From Massospora cicadina (taxonomy: Eukaryota; Entomophthoromycota; Entomophthoromycetes; Entomophthorales; Entomophthoraceae): 64,000 bases of DNA. The notes under the pieces were generated by a model, which had not been told where the DNA came from, did not search any database, and saw only the letters and a list, made by a program, of their open reading frames with translations. Position 1 is the first letter of the stretch; every line of letters begins with the position of its first letter. The position numbers and the translations under genes were made by a program. Shown in pieces: positions 11,255-22,469 of this stretch. Where the stretch lies: NCBI GenBank assembly GCA_022478985.1, contig JAKSZP010012232.1, positions 19,199 to 83,198 on the forward strand, written 5' to 3'.

Positions 11255-12672
11255 TTTAACCCCTCTAGAGTTGCAACATGTGTTAAAGGTTCGCCTTTGA
11301 CTGTACCATTCCGCTCAATGATTTGCCAGGCATACGGCTTTTTCACATCTCAGCAGAACTCTGAGTCTGCGTTATTGAGGTCTCTCCCTCAGTTTAAGAC
11401 AATATATTGCAGGGGATTTGTTGATATAATAAATCATCAGTGTGTTTACTGGGCTGACACAAAGTGACTTGTAGGAATCATCAGGGGCAAATAGGTTTGA
11501 ATTAGTGTAATTAAAGCATCCCATCTCTACTCCACTCAGCCTTTTCCTTGTTCATTCAGGGCAACTGTTAATGCATGGACATTCAGTTTGCCAGGACAGA
11601 TAGTCGCATAGTGGCCTTTTTGGCCATAAGAGAAGCAAGCATCTGTAGATGGTACACGTCTCTGTATCACACCAATAGATTTAGGCCTGAAATTAAAGGA
11701 TTTATTTTAATTTGGCCAAGGATGAGCTGTTGGAGGAAAATGGAGGATAGAAAGGACTCTCCAGAGCATTAAGGGGATGAGATTAACCAAAAGATTAAGA
11801 CCAAGTCATTGTTGCCCATTTTCTGATAGGTATTTGGTAGCAATTAAAGGGCATTATGTTCCACATTGGGAGCATTAAAAGTGATGGATAGACGGCGTAA
11901 TTGACTGATGATTTTTAATAACTCTGCGTCATCTCAAAAAATGTAAGACATAGCATTATACAGTTCTTGATATGTATTAACAGCTGCCATCATCGCTATG
12001 CCTACCTCCTCATTAGTCAAGTTATCTGCTCACACCAACACATGAGCCTTTGCTGTGAACCACTCAGCGAACTCCATAAAGGACTTGTTCTTTTGAAAAT
12101 TTATTGTCAAAAACTATGCCTATCTGATCCATTTCCGCCAGACCCCTCAAAAAGGCGGATCACAGTCTACTTAAAACTCTTGATATGTTAAGGTACTACT
12201 CTAAAGGTAAAATGAGACCTGGTTGGCGCTCTCATCATCCAGAGCAGATAACACCAGTTTAGAATTCTGCCAATTAGAAGCCCTTCTACCACAAATTTAA
12301 ACCGTCTAAAGAATCTGGGTATATTTTCGTCATGGCTAAATGGGACTGCTTGTCTATGCATACCCCTCCCTCTCCGGAACTTTTAATACATTTCCGCTCT
12401 GCACAGTATAGCCACTATGTAGTGTCACCCAAGAAGTTGGAAAGTTGGTTGATTTGGTAACCTACCAGGTGCAGTTGGTGAAAGGACTTGATGAACGGAA
12501 CTGTTATAATATTATTTTCTCAGAAAAGATTTTTTGATCCTTCAGTAATGTATTGAGGCAAGATTTAGTTCTGCATATTGAGACAACTCAATAAACTGGG
12601 TTAGTACCGCGTCAAGGTGAGCTGGTTGCACCATAGCTTGTTGAATATGAAACTTCTAATGTGTTGATAAAT
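11255..12672 (-). pseudogene. Element G gag remnant
   Basis: A CCHC-type zinc knuckle reads CFSYGQKGHYATIC at 11596-11637 on the minus strand, with the second Cys changed to Tyr; the Host2 copy (CFSCGQRGHYAGNC) is intact. The upstream part is in many short frames. Confidence 0.7.
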
Positions 12673-12673
12673 G

Positions 12674-12694
12674 AGCCCCCTGTAGTGAGCACCA
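12674..12694 (-). other. Element G primer binding site
   Basis: The minus strand reads TGGTGCTCACTACAGGGGGC one base after the 5' LTR, the cleanest PBS in the window. The implied primer tRNA 3' end is GTAGTGAGCACCA. Confidence 0.85.
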
Positions 12695-12695
12695 C

Positions 12696-13183
12696 TGTTA
12701 ACATTTGGCAGTTTAGGTTGAATCTGACAAATTGATTGCACAGGGTGAAACCCACTGAGCAACAGACAAGCAATATAATGGTTTATGTCCTCAATAAATA
12801 ATGATAATAAAATATTTAAATTAGGAGCTATTGCCTCAATGATACCACCTTATTCAATATATCACATAACAGCTAAATCCATTGAACCCTTATTCTTCCT
12901 TCTTCTTCTAAAAACCCCCTTTCTCATGATCAACTCTTAATCCTAGGTATTCCTAATCAGTTTTGGCCCTTCCATTTAGTGATTCCATATTTGTTAAAAT
13001 TTTAGGTTTTTCGTTATATCATTGAATTTTTTGGCGGAATTCTTTCAATTCACTAAACTATGAATACTTCAACTAATTCTCCCACATCAACATAATCTTC
13101 TGCTAAATCTCAAGGCTCACCCCAACTCCTAAATTACAATCTGCTTATATATTGATTATCTTTAGTCAAACAATTTCTCAACA
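12696..13183 (-). repeat. Element G 5' LTR
   Basis: 488 bp, TGTTAAC to CAACA on the + strand (TGTTG..GTTAACA on its own strand). Also homologous to the Host2 5' LTR at 42777-43239 (other orientation) and to 63558-64000. Confidence 0.9.
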
Positions 13184-13188
13184 AGTAC

Positions 13189-14340
13189 TATTTCAGAAGA
13201 ACAAGCGAGAGGCGGACCAAGAGCACATTTTCTAGCTTAAAGTAATAGTGTGACAGTTAAAGCATATAGAAGAATTGGGGGACTATAAACGCAACTGTGC
13301 ACAAATGGAGTTTAAAGAAGCAAAGAATGAAACGCCTTTCACTCCAGTTGGAAAGTATAATCAACCTAGAATCATGCCTGGGTCGTTTTAAGCAATTTGA
13401 AGATGACATCCAAAGCCACTCTAATGGTCAATAGAGTCATCAGACAAAATACAACTTTTAGTGGAACCACAGATTTGTTTTTGAAGCAAATTAAAATTAC
13501 TTGCATTCTATCATGATAACGCCCCTGTGTTTTTCTGACTATTTGAAATTAGATGTTCAGTTTAAATGACTTATAGAAGGTAGTGGTCGTCATAAACTGC
13601 CTGAACGTAAACTTTCAGAAACTCGCGTTACTACATCAAATAGTGATAACTGGTCTTACCAGGAGACCAAAGAAGCCATCATGCTAGAATAAGAAACACC
13701 TGGATGGCTAACTGAAAGCAAGGATTTATGGGGATCCATTCCTCAAAGACGGGACTCTAGTAGCCTCTAACAGACTGATTATACCAGCAATCGCAGATAC
13801 TGGCTGGTGCAAAAGTGCTAACAGATTTTTTTCCCAAATTTTGATAAAAAGGCATTATGCCCTATTGAGATTTGCACAGAACTGTAGCTTCAGCATTAGT
13901 AACGCAAATAACCTCATCTTAATGGTGAATTGTTTAAAGAGTTTTGGGAGCCACTTTCAAAGCCTCCAACAGAGCTTACAAAGGGATACATACTACAGCT
14001 CAAAACACCTTGAAATTTTTGGAGACAAATCAGGAGCAACCAAATCGAGTTGTATTAGGTAATAAGCCTAAAGTATGGAAGCAAAAAGGAAAGACGCTAA
14101 TCCGCTGCCACCAGTGTGGTAATTCTGGACATGTAGCCAGCTAATGTTGAAGAAAGAAGCCCAAGGAGCAGGTCTTTAGTTTAGGGGAAGGAGAAGGAAA
14201 ACTGTCAGGAGTTGAAAAAAGATCCTGTGATTCTGAGATGGAACGATCTAGCACCATGGTTAAACCTGTTCCTCTTGATATAAAAAAGATGACATAGACA
14301 TTTTTAATCTCTTTATGAATGATGAAGCAACTGATCCACT
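13189..14340 (+). pseudogene. Element C gag, remainder with zinc knuckle
   Basis: Resumes after the G insertion. A CCHC knuckle CHQCGNSGHVAS-stop-C is at 14106-14147, spacing CX2CX4HX4C intact but with an in-frame TAA before the last Cys. Matches the position of CFQCGGKGHLAAHC in element E. Confidence 0.7.
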
Positions 14341-14639
14341 ATATTGGTCTTTTAATATGGATATAAACGCTATTAATTGAGCCAAAACAAATGGTAGCAA
14401 TCACAAAATCAACAAGGAAGCGACTTGACTGTACACTCATCAGCTAGCAGATAAGATTAACTCCACCAAGAACTAGGAAAAATTACTCAAGACAAAATTA
14501 GTTGAGGCAAACGTTTCTATTTCAATTAGTGATATCAAGAAATCTTTCCCTGACTTTTCAGCACAATCAATTAAGTTTCTAATTTGGCAAATAATGCTGC
14601 AATTCACTCAGTAAACACACTATTGCCTTATTCTGAGTG

Positions 14640-15130
14640 TTCCTATGTGAAATTATTGTTAATTGATTGAGAATGAGGGCAATCATCAACAGTAGAGTAC
14701 CCATAAATATCATTCTTAACAAACTGGTGATTTGAATGAAGATTTTCTGGACCTAGAATACTGTAAGGAATCTATAACACTGGACCAAAGATGTCAATAT
14801 CCTGAGGAGCGTACAGCGTGCTGCCAACCCAGTTTGGTTCACTAGTGGTATCAGCTCCCGCCATTATGTTGGCAATCCTGAATTATGATATCCTGATCAG
14901 AACGGAGTTCCTGAAAAAATCTGGAGTGAAAGTTAAATTTTTAGTAGAATACCCTGACATTTTGGGGAAGACCCTGCACATGGTATATCAGAGGGAAGGA
15001 GAGTCTACACTGACTAAGAAAAACAATTTTGAAAAATTAATTTATAATAACAGCATCTTTCCCATCCAATATATGTTGGTTGGGAGAAAATGGAGAGAAG
15101 TACCAAAGAAGATCCTTGAAAATTGAGGAA
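14640..15130 (+). pseudogene. Element C protease remnant
   Basis: The active-site region reads IINSRVPINIILNKLV near 14680-14730 with N-S-R in place of D-[ST]-G. After frame changes, 14818-15126 is open: SLVVSAPAIMLAILNYDILI, RTEFLKKSGVKV and IQYMLVGRKWREVP, colinear with D and E. The same N-S-R occurs in D and E. Confidence 0.75.
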
Positions 15131-15149
15131 TCCTTTGAGAACAAAAATG

Positions 15150-15420
15150 ACTAACTCTACTGCCTGGGATACAATTAATTATTAACACAGGGTTATCGCT
15201 TGAGATTCTAGAGCAACTATATAAAGAATTTATTAGTGCATGGAGGAAATTAAGTATCATGGGTTGCGCTAAGGACCTTTATGCTGGGACACGGAGAAAT
15301 TTGTGTGCTACAGGATAATCTAGGAATGAAACTGATGAAGATTGCAAAAAATCAATTCATCACGTTTCTCCATTTATTACTGATAGCTGAGATAAGAAAA
15401 ATCTATGATTCCAGGATGCT
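15150..15420 (+). pseudogene. Element C dUTPase-like domain
   Basis: Reads IINTGLSLEILEQLYKE, then after a frameshift MLGHGEICVLQDNLGMKLMK and NQFITF. These follow the dUTPase pattern V-x-T-G-L-x-I-x-x-P-x-x-x-Y-G ... G-E-x-x-V-x-L-x-N ... R-I-A-Q. Directly after protease and before RT. Confidence 0.6.
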
Positions 15421-15689
15421 TAAAAGTATGATTGTTGCAGAAACTACCATAAAGTTTCTATTTCTTAATAGAGCAAGAGCAACTGGCTGATTTTACTGAA
15501 TAGCAGCAAGAAAAAGTACTTCAAATATTTTGAGTTACCAGGAGATATTTTCCCAAGAGGAACAAGACCTGGTATGTGTAAAGAACGTGATCCACATGAT
15601 CCTTTTTGGGGATATTTGCCAATATGGTTGAGACCTTTTTGAAGGTCTAGAGCTGCTGAAGCTGTGGTCAGCAAAGAAATAAGCTAGCT

Positions 15690-16420
15690 TATCGAGCATT
15701 GTCTCCTAGCCTGTCATCAAGTTCATGGGTGATCTGATCCTTATATTAAAAAGAAGGATGGATCAAATAAAAATGGTGCATAATTATAGCCAACTGAACA
15801 AAATCACTAAAGAGGATTTGTAACCACTGCCAAGGATTGATGACTTGCTCAATCACCTAGGATACGCCAAATACTTTTCAGCGATGGACTTAATTTTGGG
15901 GTATTGGAAAATTAATTTTCCAAAGAGAGACCAATAAGATTGTGTGATCACTACTGCACAGGAACTCTATCAGCATACCTGAATGACCAAGGGATTGAGT
16001 AATGTGCCAGTCGCCTTCCAAAGAGCAATGGACTCTATCCTTAGTGATCTGATGCTATCTTGTGTCTTATTATATCTGAACAATATAAACACAATCAGCA
16101 GGACCTTAAAGGACCATTTAGAGCACTTGGAAGAAGTTTTCAAAAGTTTGGCAATGGTAGACTTAAATACTAAGCTGAAGAAATGACATTTCTTCAAGAA
16201 GTGGCTTGAGTACTTGGGGTTTGTTATTAACTCCAGAGGGCTGAATCCCCAGCAGCAGAAAAATATGGAAATTGTACGGATGTTGGTCCCAAAAATTGTT
16301 CAGGATATTCAAATATTTCTTGGGATGGTCAGTTACTATCGTTGATTCATAAAACATTTTGTAAAATCTGTGGATCCTTTATTCCACTTAATAAAGGATC
16401 TAAAAAAGGATCTGTGTGGA
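15690..16420 (+). pseudogene. Element C reverse transcriptase remnant
   Basis: Palm blocks: KYFSAMDLILGYWKI (15870-15914), NVPVAFQRAMDSILSDL (16001-16051), then VLLYLNNI, where YLDD has become YLNN (both catalytic Asp to Asn, G-to-A changes). A QDIQIFLGMVSYYR block is at 16300-16340. Stops throughout; catalytically dead. Confidence 0.85.
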
Positions 16421-16489
16421 ACAAAGTAGCCTAAGATTCATTTGAAGAATAATTTCATTATCTAATGACCATTCCTGTCTCTAAGTTCC

Positions 16490-16860
16490 TAATTTTGTTT
16501 GGGTATTCACCATCCAAACTGATGCATCGTTGATGGCAATTGGATCTGTTTTGAGCCAGGTGGGTGAAGATGGGGGTGAACATCTGGTGGTCTATGAGAG
16601 CTGAACACATATGTCAGTGGAAATGAATTATACTGTAACAGAGTGGAAATTCCTTGTGGTAATCTATGCATGGAAGAAAGTTTGTTGTACATCCATGGAA
16701 CGCACTTCAAGTAGTGATAGACCCCTTGTCCTTGCTCTGTCTCCATAACCTAAAGGAACCAGAGGGGCAACTGGCCCAATGGGTTTTAAAATTACTAGTC
16801 TTTGGTTTTGAGATATTACACTAGGCGGGACCAGCTCATCAAAGCTCTGAATGACTATCA
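16490..16860 (+). pseudogene. Element C RNase H remnant
   Basis: IQTDASLMAIGSVLSQVG at 16509-16562 keeps the first catalytic Asp; MNYTVTEWKFLVVIYAWK (16624-16677) holds the Glu helix. A frame change occurs after 16680. Confidence 0.8.
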
Positions 16861-16949
16861 AAATTTCCCACAGTCCATATTATCCATCATCAAGAAGACG
16901 AATAATTACAAAAGATGATTAAGGGCAATGTTGTGGACAACCCCCAATA

Positions 16950-18014
16950 AATTCAAGGTGTGCCCAAGGAACCTATGAATAACATTTCAGATAAGGACTG
17001 TACAACTAAAAGACAATTGACAGAAATAAAGTCTATTCCCAGAGCCATAATAATAGGAGAAATAATCTAAGTTACACACAAAGTCATTGGTCATGGTGGC
17101 CTAAGGAATACCATGGACCATATTCACCAGTAATACTACTGGTAATTTATCAATTATCATGGTGCCGACTACCTGGCCTGTTGTGGTCAATGGCAAATCC
17201 ACAAGACTAATAACAGTGTAACAGGATATAGGCTAGTTCACCCTGGATCCATGTGGCATACTGTGCCAATAGACGTGATGAGTTCCCTGAGTATCAGCCT
17301 AGTAAGTGCAAAATATATCATAGAGGCCATAAACCATCTAACTAAATGACTAAACCCAAAGCCCTGAGAAAAGTGGATGCTGTGAGCTCAGCGAAGTTTA
17401 TTATGGATAAAGTGGTTTACATGCATGGATGCCCCAAAGTGATATTGAGTGATAATGAAACTAACTTTGCCTCTTATGTAATCCTGAGGCTCAATTAATT
17501 GATGGTGATCAGAGTTGTAGTATCAGTTCCATAAAGACCAGAAACGAAAAGAATGATGGAAAGATCAAAGAGGAAAGTTAGCTGTGATGCTGAGAAAATT
17601 GGTTTTGGGGAAAACTTCCACTTGTAGGAACGTATTTAGTTTCCATTATCTTTTCTATAATATAACTCATCTCATGGCGATAGGAAAAAAACTGTTCAAA
17701 TTACTTTATGGGAAAATGGCAGCCTTTCTACCAATTTTGTATTCTGTAGTAGAGCCAGCAGCGGGTATGAGTACTAATTAATAACTGAACTGACTGGCCA
17801 GTTTGATGATTGAATTAAAATTGCAAGCATTTGATATGACCTTAAGAAAAAGGATCAAGTAAATTTAATGGATTACAAGAACTTAACAGCGATACAGGAG
17901 TATCATATGTGAGATAAAGTAGCTTATTGCGGCACCCATGTTTTAAATGGAGAAATAAATTGGATTCTTTGTGGTCAGGTCCTTTCAAAGTGATAGCCAA
18001 GATGGTGACTTATG
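16950..18014 (+). pseudogene. Element C integrase remnant, interrupted by a solo LTR
   Basis: 17398-17480 reads KFIMDKVVYMHGCPKVILSD with D-N-E-T-N-F, the second core Asp. 17584-17781 is open with LRKLVLGKTS and LFKLLYGKMAAFLPILYSVV, colinear with E and D. The C-terminal GPFKVIAKMVTY motif runs straight into the solo LTR at 18015; the reading resumes after it as DTYTN at 19236 and fades by about 19330. Confidence 0.8.
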
Positions 18015-19233
18015 TGTCATGAAGATGGAAAGTTAATTTTAGACCGGCCTGCCAGTTTAAGTGCCAAAGCAACCAAATGACAAACTCCAAATATCAGTGG
18101 CATTGCTGCTTGTGTGACTGTTATGAGTCTGGGAAGAGACTTCGCCACTAAGAGCCCATAAGCCATAGTTGTGTATAAGAACCTATTGACAAACCAGGTA
18201 AGTAGGGACCAGGGGCTCGTGGGTTGTTGAAAGAGTTGAGTTGAAAAAGGTGTTTTAAATTGAACATAATAAGAACTATAATTGAAAATTAAATTTTTAT
18301 TTAGAAAAGTTGAAGAAAGAAAATCAACCGACAATTTCCTCTGTACAATATGACAGATTAAATAGTGGTCTAATTGGGAAATTTTATCAAATCATGAGAT
18401 CAGGTCCCTCAAATTTTGACCTAACTTGGCGAGCTTTAGAGGGAGGGGGAAATAAGATCAAGCCTAATGGGAATCGACTTTGAAAGAGTTAGCTGTGGAC
18501 TGAGTCACAGCCAATTCAGCCTTGGACACCCAAATTTTGAACGTTGTATCTTTCTGATGGTTAATGCAATCACGTCTCGCCTGAAGGGCAATGGGAACCT
18601 CCCTGGGCCACCCCACATAAGGGCGGTCCCAAGAATTCAGGAACAATTTTGGAATACCCAACCCACCCACATCCAGTCACTATGGCATCCGTTCATCCAA
18701 GCAGGATTATTTAAGCAATGATCCTAATATGAGAGGGGCGGGTTCAGGGCTGGAAATGACTTTCAATGATGGCCCAACGCCCTGTTACAAATTTTGCTGC
18801 AGATCTGACATCTTTCATTCTAGACTTTGTTACAAGCCCGCCAGGCATTGTTTCCAAAGTTTTAAATAAAGAATTTGAATTGACCACATTTTTTTTCAGT
18901 GGCTCAACGCCACTGGCAAGTTTGACTGAGGATTTGACCCCCAATACTTCATTACCTAAAATTATGCAGCTGTTAGGCCTCGTTTCCATAGAAGTAGGTA
19001 TTCCAGATACTTCAGCACAAATTTATTTAATCCTCCATACTAATTTGGCAGAAGAAATTGTTAGAATTGGTGGGGAGATTTTCAGAGGGATGGCTGTCAC
19101 CCAACGCTCATCCACCACATGGGCGAGAGCGCCATGTGTGACAAGGGTAACAGCTGCCCTATTAGGACCTTTCTTGGTGTGAATGGGAATACTGCCTAAT
19201 CTAGGCAGAGGGGGCGCTCCCCTCAGACTTACA
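18015..19233 (-). repeat. Solo LTR of the A/B chromovirus family
   Basis: From TGTCATG to CTTACA with the same tips as the LTRs of A and B (TGTCAGG / TGTAATG ... CTTACA) and the shared central blocks, e.g. ATGACAGATTAAATAGTGG near 18349. No internal region is attached, so it is probably the product of LTR-LTR recombination. It splits the element C integrase. Flanks are TTATG and TGATA: a clean 5 bp TSD is not seen, though host sequence GACTTATGATACC can be rebuilt across it. Confidence 0.85.
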
Positions 19234-19729
19234 TGATACCTACACAAATTAAGAGCACATAGATGGTCATATAGTGAACCAGTCTATATAGTTTATCTCA
19301 AGTATTGGATCTAGGGGAAGAATAAAAACAATATTCCAAAAGAACAATCAAACTAGAAAGAATAGGCAAATTATAGTGTTGGTCAAGTCCGGGCGTGAGG
19401 CCAATGAACCATGATATGTGGTTAAGTCTTAAAAATAGACCTTTGGACCATGATAGCTTGTTAAAGCCTAAAATGAACCACTGAATCAGAGTAAGGGGAA
19501 CGAAAAGTGGATCTCTGAATCTGTCAATAGTTTAAGTCCCATTGCAAAAATAACATAATGAAAAATACTAAACTCAATAATATAAGATTAAAATTTCTAA
19601 AGAAAAGGTATATAAAATATAAAAATTCAAGAATATTTATTGAAATTTTAATTTATTTTATCATCATAAAAAATCATCTGGTGATGTTCCCTTATGTTAT
19701 CAGTAGGACCAACTTAGGTTTAAACTGGG
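19234..19729 (+). other. Element C pol tail and post-integrase region, no intact gene
   Basis: Corresponds to the D region 30560-30050 and E region 55000-54440: repeated GAACCA/GGACC-type motifs (19405-19510), then A/T-rich sequence. 19558-19743 has a short AT-rich ORF that I regard as chance. No gene seen. Confidence 0.6.
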
Positions 19730-20101
19730 TCAGCCATGAGTAGTCCCAAGGTGCTGAAAGGAGCAACGCACATTTGCAGAATCAGGATGGATTAAAACTG
19801 GATTTGTGAGAGTAATCCCAATGAAATAAAGGCCAGTCTGGTGGAATACAGGGAACAAGAAGTATGAGAAGCCACCTAATAATATCTTTAAATGACATGG
19901 TGTCATATAACCCTGACTTGGGAAAACAAATTTTTCTATTTTTTGTATTGGCAAGAACACCTGAACTAGGCTGGCATGGCATGTGGCCGTGAGAACTGCG
20001 CTCTGGGAGTTAACAGTGAGGAGGACATGAAACAGAAGTGCACTAAGTAGAAGGGCTAAGCCAATATACATTAACAAGGAATGGTGATGGAACAATAGCA
20101 C
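19730..20101 (-). pseudogene. Element C remnant of the antisense accessory ORF
   Basis: On the strand opposite to element C gag-pol. The reverse complement of about 19860-20045 aligns with the start of the antisense ORF in D (28595-28800) and E (52985-53170): TCCTCCTCACTGTTAACTCC against TCCTCCTCGCTACTGCCTAC, then CAGAGCGC, CATGCCAG and TCAGGGTTATATGACACC against TCAGGGCATATGACCTGC. In this copy the frame is 123 codons with a hydrophobic N-terminus and is shifted relative to D and E. About 1.2 kb present in D and E is missing. Confidence 0.5.
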
Positions 20102-20199
20102 TACAAATATTTACTTTTCTGGTGAACTCAGTCAGAATTTAAGCGGCATATGCCCCTGGAAACCTTCATTGCTGGATAATCTGGTCAAGCAGTGGTATG

Positions 20200-21266
20200 T
20201 GTTGTATTTTTGCCCACTTTACCCAGCAACCTCAATTACAGTTAGTCTTCTGGTCCACTAGGGGATATATCCTGCTAGTGGATGTTGAAGTTATCAATTA
20301 CTTATACAATAATTTTTGTTTAGAGAAATACTCCAGTAATTATTTATTAATCTGCCAGATCACAATCTGCAGGATTGATGAGTATTTCATATGGAATAAT
20401 TCTTGACAATATGAAAGTGATTAGAGGGTTCCACTAGTACTAAAAAAAAAGTGATTAGAGGGTTGATTTAATATTTGATAACTTTATTTTATCTCTTAGG
20501 AGTTATTTGGGTTTAGTTGCCAATCAACTAAGGGGTTTTATGTATTGCTGGCGTAGAATACCGCCTGTCATAGAGCAACTTTCAAGATAAACTTTCTTTG
20601 GATGCAATCTACTATTTATGGGTAAGAGTTCCATTACTAATCAGGTTTTTACCAGATAAGGATAAATTCAATGGGAGTTGAGCAAAGACATTGGGACAAA
20701 ACTCATTTCAGCTTAGAAGAGTCGCAGTCAAGTAGGGAAGAGAACTTGAGTATATAATGAGGAAGATCATCATTTCATTTGACCCTGGATGCTTATTCCA
20801 TCACCGACGGTCACTGTCCCAATTGGTGTGTCAACTGAGGAATTGTTCACTAAACTACTTATAAAATCCCCTTGACTTTTTATAAAAAAGCAAAGAAAAA
20901 ATTACTTTAATTAAAATACAGCTGTCTATAGTTTTTGATTTAGACTGTTTGCTCTTGAGATAAGAGAAATAAGGACAAGAAGATCTTTTATCTACATCTA
21001 GTACTAATAAAAGATCCTTTATTATTGTTGCTCTTTACATAGTCAGTGTAACAAGAAGGAATTAGAATCTCTGATCTTTATCCTAGGTTAAGTTCTACTA
21101 GACGGAATAGGGAAGAAGTCCCACCATTTTAGTAGAAATCAATATTAGGACAAGCACCAGGTTGGCGTAGGACTTATGAATTAATCTGGTTAACAGCATA
21201 ACCAAAATAGTAGTCTTCATAATACTGTTACTTATTATATCATATTATCAAATTGAACAACGCACA
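20200..21266 (+). repeat. Element C 3' LTR, left part
   Basis: Starts TGTTGTATTTTTGCCC after a worn purine tract. Split at the GCACA target site of element D (21262-21266 / 36882-36886) and continues at 36887. The GTTGATTTAATATTT block near 20462 matches 5900 in the 5' LTR. A second short stretch, GTGATTAGAGGGTT, is duplicated here (20416 and 20449). Confidence 0.9.
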
Positions 21267-22413
21267 TGTAAAAATTTACTGTTTTGGGTTATTATTGGCA
21301 AACAACCCTAGTAAACTTATTACTGCACAAGTTCAGTTTCTTGTGCACTTCATCTGCGTTGTATAGTAAATTAGATTATCAATTGATAATAGTATGACGA
21401 CTATTATCTGTAGTTTAGTAGAATTTTTATATCTCAGCCCAATGCCAGGCCATTATCCCCGATTTAAAAACCTTGGAATGTCATGATCTAAGGATTTGTT
21501 CACTCGTTCTGTACAACCCAATCTTTTCTGAAATTCCCTGGTGACGGTCTCTTCTGTCCAACACAAAGTTGGCAGCAATCCCCAATTGTTGATCCTTCTT
21601 CTCTAGATCCCTGCTCAGATCTTTATTCTTTGCTCTAATAGTCTCCCAATTATCGCACACAGCAATAGTATCCTTGAAAAGAATAGAACAATTGAAGTTG
21701 ATAATAGTAGCCTACTTAAACTATATACCGGATGAACAACTATAGAACTATATATCTGTAATATGATCTATCTGTTTTTTATTATAAGTGAATTCTAGGG
21801 AATTTATAGTGAGGATTCAGTCATCTAACTCTCAGTTGACACCTCTTTGATGAAATGGCAGCTGTTGTCATTGATTCACTCATCCTAGTCTTGGCAGCGA
21901 TGGTCTTCCTCGTCCTGGCTAGGTTTCCATCATTGGACTTCCACAAGACCTATATGGAAAGAGTTGGAAAATGTGTCCCTATCATTTTCCTCTTGATCCA
22001 AGAGAACCAACCATATTTGGCTAGAGATCTGCTTAGGTAATATGTCTTATTACCCATTATGGCAGGTCACACACCAACTAATCAATTCACTAGTTGCAGG
22101 CGGCATCACTCTCCTCGCAACTTGCTACTTATTCCCAATCAATTGGTGATAAAACCTGACAGATCCCAATTATTATACCTTAGAGTTAATCAATATCAGA
22201 TGTCCCTATCATGTCAGCAACTATGCCCAAAAAGATCTTAAGTTTTCATCCGTAATGATCCCTGATGGATATGACCAGGCGAATATCCCAAAATTTTCTA
22301 AACATAGTTACTCCAAAATTCAGGCCATTCAATTTCCAATTCACCTCGCCTTAGGATAGTATCCCCTAGCGATTCCTGGTAATCTAGTAGGCTGGGAATA
22401 TAGGCAAAAAACA
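21267..22413 (-). repeat. Element D 3' LTR
   Basis: 1147 bp; + strand begins TGTAAAAATTTACTG and pairs with 35732-36881. By eye the first 185 bases differ at roughly one in seven positions, later parts less. Confidence 0.93.
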
Positions 22414-22428
22414 CATCCCCCACTTGCC
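22414..22428 (-). other. Element D polypurine tract
   Basis: The minus strand reads GCAAGTGGGGGATG abutting the 3' LTR, parallel to GCAAGAGGGGGGATG in element E. It shows that the antisense-ORF segment lies inside the element, between pol and the PPT. Confidence 0.8.
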
Positions 22429-22469
22429 TAGATTTCCAGCAAGAAAAAGACCAGGGCATGAGAACACTG

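Larger units (their letters stand above)
7076..13183 (-). mobile_element. Element G: Ty3/Gypsy retrotransposon (dUTPase clade, short-LTR family shared with Host2 and K)
   Basis: The TSD AGTAC at 7071-7075 and 13184-13188 is perfect. LTRs run from TGTTAAC to CAACA on the + strand. On the minus strand the order is LTR, PBS, gag with zinc knuckle, protease, dUTPase-like, RT, RNase H, IN, PPT, LTR, over 6.1 kb. It lies in the 5' part of element C gag, opposite in orientation to its host. Confidence 0.92.

Noticed and set aside
19558..19743. AT-rich 61-codon ORF
   Set aside because: Low-complexity Lys/Ile/Asn composition and no counterpart in D or E.
19730..20101. Match of the element C antisense remnant to the C-terminal half of the D/E antisense ORF
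   Set aside because: A first alignment to the LLG..F region looked plausible, but the N-terminal alignment (CAGAGCGC, CATGCCAG, TCAGGG blocks) is colinear and stronger.
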